From the IMG/VR virus record IMGVR_UViG_3300033143_000494, positions 1-23,198 of that record: 23,198 bases of DNA; one strand, written 5' to 3'. A program made the position numbers and the translations under genes. Below are positions 15,574 to 21,308 of this stretch, one piece after another (the first letter of the stretch is position 1; every line of letters starts with the position of its first letter). The notes beneath the pieces were generated by a model. The model was not told where the DNA came from. It saw only the letters and a list, made by a program, of their open reading frames with translations, and made no database searches. Origin of the DNA: a virus.

Positions 15574-16497
15574 TTATCTGTGTTGAATTAGTTCTATTGT
15601 GCCTGCTGTAGCTGTAATGGTAAATCTAATATAAGGATGATAACCGCTTACGTTAAAAATATGTAGATCACTTAACGTTAGTGCTTCGGTTTGAATTTCG
15701 TACCACATTCCATCTACGTCTGCTGCGCCTTCAACAACAATATCGCCGCTAAATTGATCCATGTCAATTTGGAATGTATGTAAGTCTGTATCGTCTGTAT
15801 TTAAAATGCTTGTAACAACAGATGGGCCTGGTTGTCCGTCTGGAATAGTAAGTACTTCGCTTGCAATAAATGAAGGCATAATGCTGTCTACTACGTCCAT
15901 AACGCCGCGACCCCCAGCGTTGTCATCTACGTAAACAGGTTCGTATGGTTTGCCGGTGGATACTTGCTCCACACTCCACCCTACTTTACCCGGAGCAATT
16001 AAATCTAACTCTTGCTCTGTAAGAACCAATTTGGTTTGCCCGCGCTCTGTATTAACCATTACTAATGGTTTTTCTAATATTAGCCTGTTACCATCATGCG
16101 ATATTAATCTACACGTGAATGCTAGAGTTGCATATTCAATTAGTGATGCAGTTCCTGTTCCAGTTCCGGTGCCAGTTGCTGTAAACTCAGTGCCTATTAC
16201 GCTATCTGCTGCGCCGATTAATGTAAAGTCTGTTGTGCCTGGCGTTACAATTGAATATATGTTACCAACTACAAAGGTGCCGGCTACTGCCTGCTCAAGT
16301 ATCGATCTCTTATTAAGATCTACACGTTTTTGATCCTGGTTAACAAACTCTATTAGAATTTGATTGTCTGTGCCACGGTGGGCTATTAAGTTCTTTGTAT
16401 ACACTTGGCGGTATCTCCGGCTGAAATATTCACCGCTAGTATCCAATAGGATTACGCGGTGGCGTTGATGATATAAAAATATTTTGGTAGTCATCAT
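15574..16497 (-). CDS. Virion structural-type protein with inserted Gly/Thr module
   Basis: 307 residues, beta-rich, in the style of T4-like marine phage structural proteins. The N-terminus (KIFLYHQRHRVILLDTSGEY, then RRYRQVYTKNLIAHRGTDNQ) looks like a compact domain. Residues 78-120 hold the Gly/Thr module shared with the tail fibre (YSIVTPGTTDFTLIGA, then TGTGTGTGT). After it come VYVDDNAGGRGVMDVVDSIM (about 188-207) and a beta-sandwich-like C-terminus (MWYEIQTEAL, then VSGYHPYIRFTITATAGTIE). Tail or baseplate component is the likely role, by composition only. Two ATGs (16497, 16494) are possible. There is no ribosome site and the promoter-like box ends only eight bases before the first ATG. 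Confidence 0.75.
   Translation of the reverse strand: MMTTKIFLYHQRHRVILLDTSGEYFSRRYRQVYTKNLIAHRGTDNQILIEFVNQDQKRVDLNKRSILEQAVAGTFVVGNIYSIVTPGTTDFTLIGAADSVIGTEFTATGTGTGTGTASLIEYATLAFTCRLISHDGNRLILEKPLVMVNTERGQTKLVLTEQELDLIAPGKVGWSVEQVSTGKPYEPVYVDDNAGGRGVMDVVDSIMPSFIASEVLTIPDGQPGPSVVTSILNTDDTDLHTFQIDMDQFSGDIVVEGAADVDGMWYEIQTEALTLSDLHIFNVSGYHPYIRFTITATAGTIELIQHR
16138..16266 (-). repeat. Gly/Thr-rich protein module, copy C, within the virion protein
   Basis: Codes residues 78-120: GNIYSIVTPGTTDFTLIGAA, then GTEFTATGTGTGTGTAS. It is closest to copy B of the tail fibre, with which it shares GTTDFT-x-IGA and FTA-x-G. The TGTGTGTGT run is encoded by imperfect 6-bp repeats. Confidence 0.78.
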
Positions 16498-16504
16498 AGT
16501 ATAG

Positions 16505-16512
16505 TATTTATG
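16505..16512 (-). promoter_or_regulatory. T4-type late promoter box (CATAAATA)
   Basis: Seven of eight bases match TATAAATA. With the usual spacing the message would begin at about 16499, two bases before the ATG at 16497, leaving essentially no leader. Confidence 0.5.
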
Positions 16513-16544
16513 ATGGATTCATATGGCTGCTAGTGACTCAGCAG

Positions 16545-16597
16545 TATTACCAATTATTTTTTTTGGATTCAGTTATTGAATAAATAAATTGGTAATA
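16545..16597. repeat. 11-bp inverted repeat in the divergent promoter region
   Basis: The arms TATTACCAATT (16545-16555) and AATTGGTAATA (16587-16597) are perfect reverse complements separated by 31 bases. The right arm covers the space between the plus-strand TAAATA box and the ATG at 16597 and includes the first base of that codon. It could be a paired operator, or a stem that hides the start codon in read-through transcripts. The rest of the 99-base gap between the divergent genes holds a smaller imperfect CTGCT/AGCAG hairpin at 16526-16543 and a T-run at 16557-16564. Confidence 0.6.
16579..16586 (+). promoter_or_regulatory. T4-type late promoter box (AATAAATA), plus strand
   Basis: Seven of eight bases match TATAAATA. 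It is the only box facing the only plus-strand gene. The expected start point near 16592 leaves about five leader bases before the ATG. The box lies in the loop of the 11-bp inverted repeat. Confidence 0.5.
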
Positions 16598-16986
16598 TGG
16601 AAAACACTAACTTATTTGAAAAATTAACAGAAAAATATCCATTCCTGACCGTGTGTAGGTATGCCGACGAAGAATTTGTGGGTATTATACAGAATCGGGA
16701 CGGTGCTATTACCAGCCTGTGCAATTTTGGTTCTTTACCAAGTACAGAGCTTAAAGAACTGTTCCTAGCGTTAGGAGAGATATGGTGGTGGGAGTCAAAC
16801 AGATCCATGCCAATTAATATATTCTTACGTCATGAATGGGCACCATTCAAACCGTATGCTAAAACTTTCACTAACAAATCACTTGAAATACTTAGTGGTC
16901 CTACTACTAGCTTAAATGAAATAGTACACAAGAAAAAGAAACGTAAATCAATTACACTTGTTCGGAAGATGGGCAATAAGAAATAA
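16597..16986 (+). CDS. Conserved-looking hypothetical protein, the only plus-strand gene
   Basis: 129 residues. The N-terminal half may be a small alpha/beta fold (VCRYADEEFVGIIQNRDGAI). A striking aromatic stretch, LGEIWWWESNRSMPINIFLR, lies near residues 59-78, followed by FKPYAKTFTNKSLEI. The C-terminus is very basic (HKKKKRKSITLVRKMGNKK), suggesting nucleic-acid binding. It resembles, from memory, a small protein shared by T4-like marine phages, but I cannot name a function. It is transcribed against all neighbours, from its own box, and ends four bases from the convergent stop of the DnaE-like gene with no terminator between. Opposite orientation suggests separate timing. Confidence 0.82.
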   Translation: MENTNLFEKLTEKYPFLTVCRYADEEFVGIIQNRDGAITSLCNFGSLPSTELKELFLALGEIWWWESNRSMPINIFLRHEWAPFKPYAKTFTNKSLEILSGPTTSLNEIVHKKKKRKSITLVRKMGNKK

Positions 16987-16990
16987 CTGT

Positions 16991-17560
16991 TTAAATATCC
17001 TGCATCGTATCAACAATATTCATATGTAACGCGACTAACACTGCATAGCTAACTGAGTGCGATTGTTTGAATGCATATCCATCTTCAACTTTATCCCATA
17101 TGGTTTCTGCCATTTCTTTCCACGGCCTACCTATTAGATGCTTCTTAGCAGGTCTTAGAGCTGCTATAAACATGGCCATGCGCGGTATAGTGTCTGGCAT
17201 GCATTGTGCTATTTGTGTAGGGTAGTTCGCAATGTGTACAATCTGCTCAACAAACTCAGGTTCTTTTAAACGTTCCCACGGTGGAGTGCGGTCTAACATT
17301 TCTTTGTAGTGTTTTTCATTCTTAATGTGTTGGTAAACTGATACGTTTAAGAAGTCAATTTTAAAATAGCCGCGCTCGTCAGCTTCTTTAAAGTGCAAAG
17401 AAGAAGCATCAAGCATTGGGTCATAAGGAATGGGCTGTACATAAACGCCGCTATTGTGTCGTTCAGGTTTTTCCTTGTGTAACTTCCGCGCCGGGGTGTG
17501 CTTGATATGTTGTAATATATCAAGCCTGTTCGCAAAATCAATATCAATATCAGCTGACAT
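16991..17560 (-). CDS. Miniature DNA polymerase III alpha (DnaE)-like protein
   Basis: 189 residues, against ~1,160 for bacterial DnaE. Motifs of the C-family polymerase core occur in the DnaE order: SADIDIDFANR (2-12) matches the catalytic PDFDVDF motif, with Asp6 and Asp8 in the places of E. coli Asp401 and Asp403; RHNSGVYVQP (34-43) matches KHAGGVVIAP; YFKIDFLNVS (65-74) matches VKFDFLGL, with Asp69 as the third catalytic aspartate; MFIAALRPAKK (130-140) matches the ALFRPGP region; and GYAFKQSHSVSYAVL (161-175) matches GYGFNKSHSAAYAL. The regions between are drastically shortened and the PHP, tau-binding and OB domains are absent. Whether it polymerises is doubtful; a binding or regulatory role at the fork is equally possible. 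It overlaps the 39-residue ORF at its start. Confidence 0.82.
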   Translation of the reverse strand: MSADIDIDFANRLDILQHIKHTPARKLHKEKPERHNSGVYVQPIPYDPMLDASSLHFKEADERGYFKIDFLNVSVYQHIKNEKHYKEMLDRTPPWERLKEPEFVEQIVHIANYPTQIAQCMPDTIPRMAMFIAALRPAKKHLIGRPWKEMAETIWDKVEDGYAFKQSHSVSYAVLVALHMNIVDTMQDI

Positions 17561-17669
17561 CTGTACTCACTATTATTGCATTGTTTTTCATAATTGGAAT
17601 ATACCGTGCATAGAAAAGGCCTGTGTCTACCTCAGGTGGCCCAGACAATGTGGATAGTATCTCCCACAT
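17550..17669 (-). CDS. Small 39-residue ORF matching the DnaE segment just before the catalytic motif
   Basis: The ATG at 17669 is seven bases after a strong AAAGGAAG ribosome site, and 39 codons run to TGA, overlapping the next start by 11 bases. The residues DTGLFYARYIPI followed by IIVSTDVS resemble the DnaE stretch LLFERFLNPERVSMP that directly precedes PDFDVDF. The downstream gene begins exactly at that next motif but in another frame. The two may therefore be one ancestral DnaE-like gene split by a frame change, made either as two coupled chains or as one chain by +1 frameshifting; an assembly error is also possible. It fills the 128-base space otherwise left between 17560 and 17689. 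Confidence 0.65.
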   Translation of the reverse strand: MWEILSTLSGPPEVDTGLFYARYIPIMKNNAIIVSTDVS

Positions 17670-17688
17670 CAATTCTTCCTTTGTTTGT

Positions 17689-17943
17689 TCAGCTGAAATG
17701 TTTGCCTTCCTTCATTCGTTTAGCTACAATGTCTGTTACCTTTGATGCTTGTTTAAATGTCATATTACCGATATCAATGTTGTAAACCTTTGGCTTGTTA
17801 TCATCATTTAATCTCGCCCATGTCTTTTCTTCTTCGGTGAGGCTGTTGAAAATACGTTCTTCCTTTTCCCACGGCAACTCAGGTAACTCCACTACGAATG
17901 CACTATAAATCTTATCAAATATTTTTTTACCAACCTGCTGCAT
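17689..17943 (-). CDS. Hypothetical 84-residue protein
   Basis: Polar helical protein (MQQVGKKIFDKIYSAFVVEL, ending TDIVAKRMKEGKHFS). The stretch KPKVYNIDIGNMTFKQASKV near residues 50-69 is the most distinctive part. A strong GAGGAG site seven bases before the ATG supports the start, and the gene overlaps its upstream neighbour by 17 bases. No motif is recognised. It sits between the zinc-finger protein and the DnaE-like pair, so a role in DNA metabolism is possible but unproven. Confidence 0.75.
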   Translation of the reverse strand: MQQVGKKIFDKIYSAFVVELPELPWEKEERIFNSLTEEEKTWARLNDDNKPKVYNIDIGNMTFKQASKVTDIVAKRMKEGKHFS

Positions 17944-18625
17944 CTAACATCTCCTCAACGTACTTAACGTCTGCTACCTTCTTTTCAAATATCGGTTGCC
18001 AGTGATCTGGATCAATTACGGACCAAATCATTTGCATTTGTTCTGATGACAATTTTGCCAAAAACTCTTGTCCGCTTACTGATTGGTAAACTATCCACGG
18101 ACTTACCTTACCTGTTATTATAGCATGGCATAATCTATTTTCACTACCATAACGCATAATATCTTCTGGGCGCATATCCTTTTCTTCACCCCATTCCAAA
18201 CTGTACTCTACTGCCCGTGTTAATGCATCATTAACATTTTCAGTTCTTAATGCTGTATCAAGGAATTGTGTGTACGTTGCATCTGTTGCCCACTTGTCCA
18301 ATTTGATACCGGACGAAACAATCCAATCTATGTACCGGTCAATCTTAATGCACTTTGTATTAATGCAGTAGTTACCAAACTTTACAAATGCAGTGTAATA
18401 CGGACTAGTCGCAAAGTCTTCAAACGTTCTAGTTTTAGTTCTGTCTTGTGCATACTGATAGAACTTAACATACGTGTGCATACCAAGTGTCACACCTTTC
18501 TCGTCTTTGGCATTCCACCTGCGTTTTTGCTCACAGATATGTATCAGGAGCGTTCGCTCACTCTTAAAGTCTTTGTGACAATACTGACATGTCAGTGTGT
18601 CTGTTTTCTCTGTGGTCTTTAACAT
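17927..18625 (-). CDS. Zinc-finger-containing hypothetical protein
   Basis: 232 residues. The N-terminus carries a C2HC-type finger, LTCQYCHKDFKSERTLLIHI followed by Cys-Glu (Cys13, Cys16, His29, Cys31), then the basic QKRRW. The remaining ~190 residues are helical and aromatic (TSPYYTAFVKFGNYC, RYIDWIVSSGIKLDKWATD). It looks like a conserved T4-like marine phage protein of unknown role; a finger followed by basic residues suggests DNA or RNA binding. The ATG overlaps the end of the SGNH gene and has only a weak ribosome site. The first 21 coding bases almost repeat those of the SGNH gene upstream. Confidence 0.78.
   Translation of the reverse strand: MLKTTEKTDTLTCQYCHKDFKSERTLLIHICEQKRRWNAKDEKGVTLGMHTYVKFYQYAQDRTKTRTFEDFATSPYYTAFVKFGNYCINTKCIKIDRYIDWIVSSGIKLDKWATDATYTQFLDTALRTENVNDALTRAVEYSLEWGEEKDMRPEDIMRYGSENRLCHAIITGKVSPWIVYQSVSGQEFLAKLSSEQMQMIWSVIDPDHWQPIFEKKVADVKYVEEMLDAAGW
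18605..18625 (-). repeat. 5'-end repeat, copy 2 (start of the zinc-finger gene)
   Basis: The first 21 coding bases match those at 19330-19350 with two differences, both giving M-x-K-T-T-E-K. Confidence 0.6.
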
Positions 18626-19350
18626 AAAATCTTATTTGTGTTAATGTAGTCTACTAGAAATTTGTTTAAATGTCTATGTTCGCCTGTTGCTGGGTGCCGA
18701 CTTAAGAATGGAATATTCTGCCTTATGTCCTCTGGATCAGACTTAACCCCTTGCTCGTGTTGCCATGGTATAGATAACCAATGCAGGTTCTGAATAATCT
18801 CAGCATTATAATTGTCAAGGAATTTAATATCGGTTGGGTCTAAGAGCAGCGCCTCCCTTAAGAGTTCTTCAGCTGAGTTAAAAACTACAATTTTATGCCC
18901 GCGTGATTTTACACTGTCAATCATCATAGCCAATTGTAGGTACAAGGCGTATATATGTTCTTTTACACTATTGATAGTGTATTGCAAATGAAGATCCACA
19001 TATTTTGATAAGTCGATTACACACTCATCATATTCTCTAGAATCTAATGGAGTTGCATTTCCAAATGATCCCCATTTCTCGTTATTTCGTTTTTTAAGTA
19101 TAGGCAATTCAAATCGATTTAAGTATGTTGTACTAACAATATACAATGTCGGTTCGGTTGCCTGCATACTATCAGCTACTGTTAATCTGATTATAGCACT
19201 GTTGGATAAACCGTCCATAGCGTGAGTGCCCCTATTTGTGATTCCCAATCTAGTAGCTAAATCTTTAACGCCGTGCCCGTCAGCATGATGTTTCATGTAA
19301 CTACAACCACATGTTACAATTTTACTAACTTTCTCCGTGGTCTTTGACAT
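18619..19350 (-). CDS. SGNH-hydrolase-like protein (third of three, most diverged)
   Basis: 243 residues. Block I is TCGCSYMKHH (13-22, Ser17), the conserved asparagine is probably in DGLSNSAIIRL (Asn50), and the terminal block is SRHPATGEHRHLNKFLVDYI (His219). The central part is helical and unlike the other two SGNH-like proteins here. It may be a substrate-binding or inactive family member. It overlaps the gp62-like gene by 26 bases and lies among replication-type genes. Confidence 0.65.
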   Translation of the reverse strand: MSKTTEKVSKIVTCGCSYMKHHADGHGVKDLATRLGITNRGTHAMDGLSNSAIIRLTVADSMQATEPTLYIVSTTYLNRFELPILKKRNNEKWGSFGNATPLDSREYDECVIDLSKYVDLHLQYTINSVKEHIYALYLQLAMMIDSVKSRGHKIVVFNSAEELLREALLLDPTDIKFLDNYNAEIIQNLHWLSIPWQHEQGVKSDPEDIRQNIPFLSRHPATGEHRHLNKFLVDYINTNKILC

Positions 19351-19792
19351 ATTGGTTTAATTCTTTCTTAGTTGTTAACGTGCTTAATACATCTATGTCA
19401 GCTTCTTTCATTGTTGGAAATAATTCAAGTAGTTGTTTCTTAATTGGAGCGGAAACATTTTTAGGTTTGGGTTTGCCTTTAATCCATCTGTGATTCTGAG
19501 ATCCAGAACCGGGACTAATCGTAGTAAGCATCAACCACTGTAACTTAGGATGTTTACTAAGATCAAACATGTGCTTATTGGCATAGTAGTTGGTTGCTTC
19601 TATATAATATTTTTCCATCTCACTGTTGGAAATTTCTGGATGGTTGCTGCCGTAAACTGATGCACTGTACTTCAACATCATGAATGAGCTGAACTTTTTC
19701 TTTAACTCAGCAGACAAGTTATCATAAAAGTTTCTGTCTTTGCGATCTATTGCAGGTAGTATTTGGTTTAGTGGTATCTGTGGTGCTGCCAT
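19325..19792 (-). CDS. Probable sliding-clamp-loader small subunit, gp62-like
   Basis: 155 residues from ATG 19792, four bases after the upstream stop; a longer in-frame start at 19819 would overlap the previous gene by 23 bases and is less likely. The sequence MAAPQIPLNQILPAID, DRNFYDNLSAELKKKFSSFM, then MFDLSKHPKLQWLMLTTISP and HRWIKGKPKPK, resembles what I remember of gp62 from marine T4-like phages, where the protein is shorter than in T4 (187). With gp44 it would load the gp45 clamp. There is no ATPase motif, as expected for gp62. No gp44 or gp45 is in the window, so this rests on sequence memory. Confidence 0.6.
   Translation of the reverse strand: MAAPQIPLNQILPAIDRKDRNFYDNLSAELKKKFSSFMMLKYSASVYGSNHPEISNSEMEKYYIEATNYYANKHMFDLSKHPKLQWLMLTTISPGSGSQNHRWIKGKPKPKNVSAPIKKQLLELFPTMKEADIDVLSTLTTKKELNQYVKDHGES
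19330..19350 (-). repeat. 5'-end repeat, copy 1 (start of the third SGNH-like gene)
   Basis: The first 21 coding bases match 18605-18625 at 19 of 21 positions. It also lies within the last codons of the gp62-like gene in another frame. Confidence 0.6.
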
Positions 19793-19796
19793 TATC

Positions 19797-20297
19797 TTAC
19801 CATAAGTTATTGTAGTCAATCACTTCGCAGTTACGCGAAATCTCTTTAATGAAGTAAACACACTTTGGGTTCGGTCCTTCTTCTAATGGAACTGCAAGGA
19901 ACTGGCCGTTCTTTAGTTTAGGTGCGTACCAGTTAACTTCACTGTATACATCTAGAATTTCAATTAACTCAAATGTTGGGCTGAACGCAGATAAGCTGTT
20001 AAACTGAAATGCTTTAAAGTCTCTGTCATTAATAGAAGTTAGCGGCAGTGTTTCTAAGTCGCCTACTTCATCCTCGCCAATTATAATTTCCCAATCAACA
20101 GGCATCTTAATTTTATGATCGCCTATCTTTAATACTAGTGCTGGACTAGTAAAACTCTCAAGAAAGATTAACGGAATGTACATAAAGTCTGGATCAGCTG
20201 GGTTGCTATTATCAAGTATAGCAAACCTCATGTCGTCTATCTCTTCCGGAAGTGTGTTAAGTTCAAAACTTGTATCGTCTAGTGTGTGTATTCTCAT
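19797..20297 (-). CDS. Conserved-looking hypothetical protein
   Basis: 166 residues, beta-rich (YIPLIFLESFTSPALVLKIG, MPVDWEIIIGEDEVGDLETL, PLTSINDRDFKAFQFNSLSA, ending YFIKEISRNCEVIDYNNLW). It resembles, from memory, a protein kept in T4-like marine phages near the clamp-loader and UvsW genes, but I know no function. No catalytic motif, cysteine pair or membrane segment stands out. It begins with ATG after a 30-base gap and its stop is four bases before the gp62-like ATG. Confidence 0.8.
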   Translation of the reverse strand: MRIHTLDDTSFELNTLPEEIDDMRFAILDNSNPADPDFMYIPLIFLESFTSPALVLKIGDHKIKMPVDWEIIIGEDEVGDLETLPLTSINDRDFKAFQFNSLSAFSPTFELIEILDVYSEVNWYAPKLKNGQFLAVPLEEGPNPKCVYFIKEISRNCEVIDYNNLW

Positions 20298-20327
20298 ATT
20301 ATTATATAGCCTTTAGCTGTTCTTCGC

Positions 20328-20588
20328 CTAGTTTTTCATTACATAAAACGTAACTAGTTCATTCTCTACTTTAAGTAGTTCGTTACTGTACCGTAACTTT
20401 CCTTTTTTAGCTGCATCTGTCTTTGCATTAACTTTTGCAATGCGTACCATCTTAGGTGTTAGCCTAAGCACTCGGTACAATGCAAGTTCATGGCCTTGTC
20501 CGCCAACAACATAGTCACCTGCTCCAATTGTCTGCCCGAAGAAGTCTAGTGGTGAGTCTTTTATTGATTTCATTCCGCCTGCTGGCAT
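20328..20588 (-). CDS. Hypothetical 86-residue protein, basic, possible SH3-like barrel
   Basis: A small basic protein. GQTIGAGDYVVGGQGHELAL followed by YRVLRLTPKMVRIAKV reads like a five-strand barrel (SH3/KOW style), and the C-terminus ELLKVENELVTFYVMKN completes it. It could bind nucleic acid, but this is inference from pattern. The ATG overlaps the upstream stop (TAATG). Confidence 0.75.
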   Translation of the reverse strand: MPAGGMKSIKDSPLDFFGQTIGAGDYVVGGQGHELALYRVLRLTPKMVRIAKVNAKTDAAKKGKLRYSNELLKVENELVTFYVMKN

Positions 20589-20854
20589 TATTTACATCCG
20601 TGCTTTAGCTTCCAAAAGGTCGCTTTTGAGTTGCTCAAAAATACCATGAACTCATATGCTACTATCTGGGCATTAGTATCTATGCGACGATGTATGTAGT
20701 ATTGCTTATTCATTGAATTATCTATTGCCCAGCGAGGTGAGGGTTGATTCACCATATGGTCAATGAGTTCATGTTCTTTTGGCACAACCCCGCCGGGCAG
20801 ACACATAAATGATTGACTGTAAACTGTTATCATTGGATAATAATTAGATGCCAT
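20588..20854 (-). CDS. Hypothetical protein, paralogue of the upstream gene's C-terminal half
   Basis: 88 residues. The C-terminal two thirds match the C-terminal part of the 154-residue neighbour: P-x-WAIDNS, then a Tyr/Arg segment, then TFWKLK-x-G. This points to tandem duplication with divergence. Its ATG overlaps the upstream stop by 11 bases. No known domain was recognised. Confidence 0.75.
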   Translation of the reverse strand: MASNYYPMITVYSQSFMCLPGGVVPKEHELIDHMVNQPSPRWAIDNSMNKQYYIHRRIDTNAQIVAYEFMVFLSNSKATFWKLKHGCK

Positions 20855-21308
20855 TGTATTTCAATTTCCAAAAAGTAACATGTTCTTCTTTCATGTATAC
20901 AGAGAACCTAAACCGTGTACTGGTTAAACTTGCATCCTCACTCCGTAGTACATATAATCCATCAAATGAATTGTCAATAGCCCATGCAACCGTTGGATGG
21001 CACTGTATATCTTTAATGAATGCAATCTCACTCGGACTAAATTTTGGATGAGCGTAGCCGTGATCATTAGCCATTGCTGTGCTGTCAATACTGTCTGTCC
21101 AAACTGTTATCAGCCTATAACACTTTTGCTCGATTGCTAGTTGATCATCTAAACGCATACAATCAAATCTATATCGCGCTTGTTCCATATGTTCCATTAC
21201 CGGTACTGCTATAAAGTCAGGTATCGATCTGTTAATTTCTTCTATTACTATATCGTCGGATCTGGTATCAATCCGCATCACGTCCGACCCAAACGTATAA
21301 TGACCCAT
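20844..21308 (-). CDS. Hypothetical protein with WAIDNS / FWKLK signature
   Basis: 154 residues. I chose ATG 21308, which overlaps the uvsW stop in TAATG, over the in-frame TTG nine bases earlier. The N-terminal half (MGHYTFGSDVMRIDTRSDDI, IPDFIAVPVMEHMEQARYRF) has no counterpart in the smaller neighbour; the C-terminal half (HPTVAWAIDNSFDGLYVLRS, then VTFWKLKYNGI) does. Function is unknown. Confidence 0.78.
   Translation of the reverse strand: MGHYTFGSDVMRIDTRSDDIVIEEINRSIPDFIAVPVMEHMEQARYRFDCMRLDDQLAIEQKCYRLITVWTDSIDSTAMANDHGYAHPKFSPSEIAFIKDIQCHPTVAWAIDNSFDGLYVLRSEDASLTSTRFRFSVYMKEEHVTFWKLKYNGI

Noticed and set aside
16526-16564. Hairpin CTGCT/AGCAG followed by a T-run as a terminator
   Set aside because: The T-run begins more than ten bases after the stem, the stem is short with a bulge, and no plus-strand gene lies upstream to need it.
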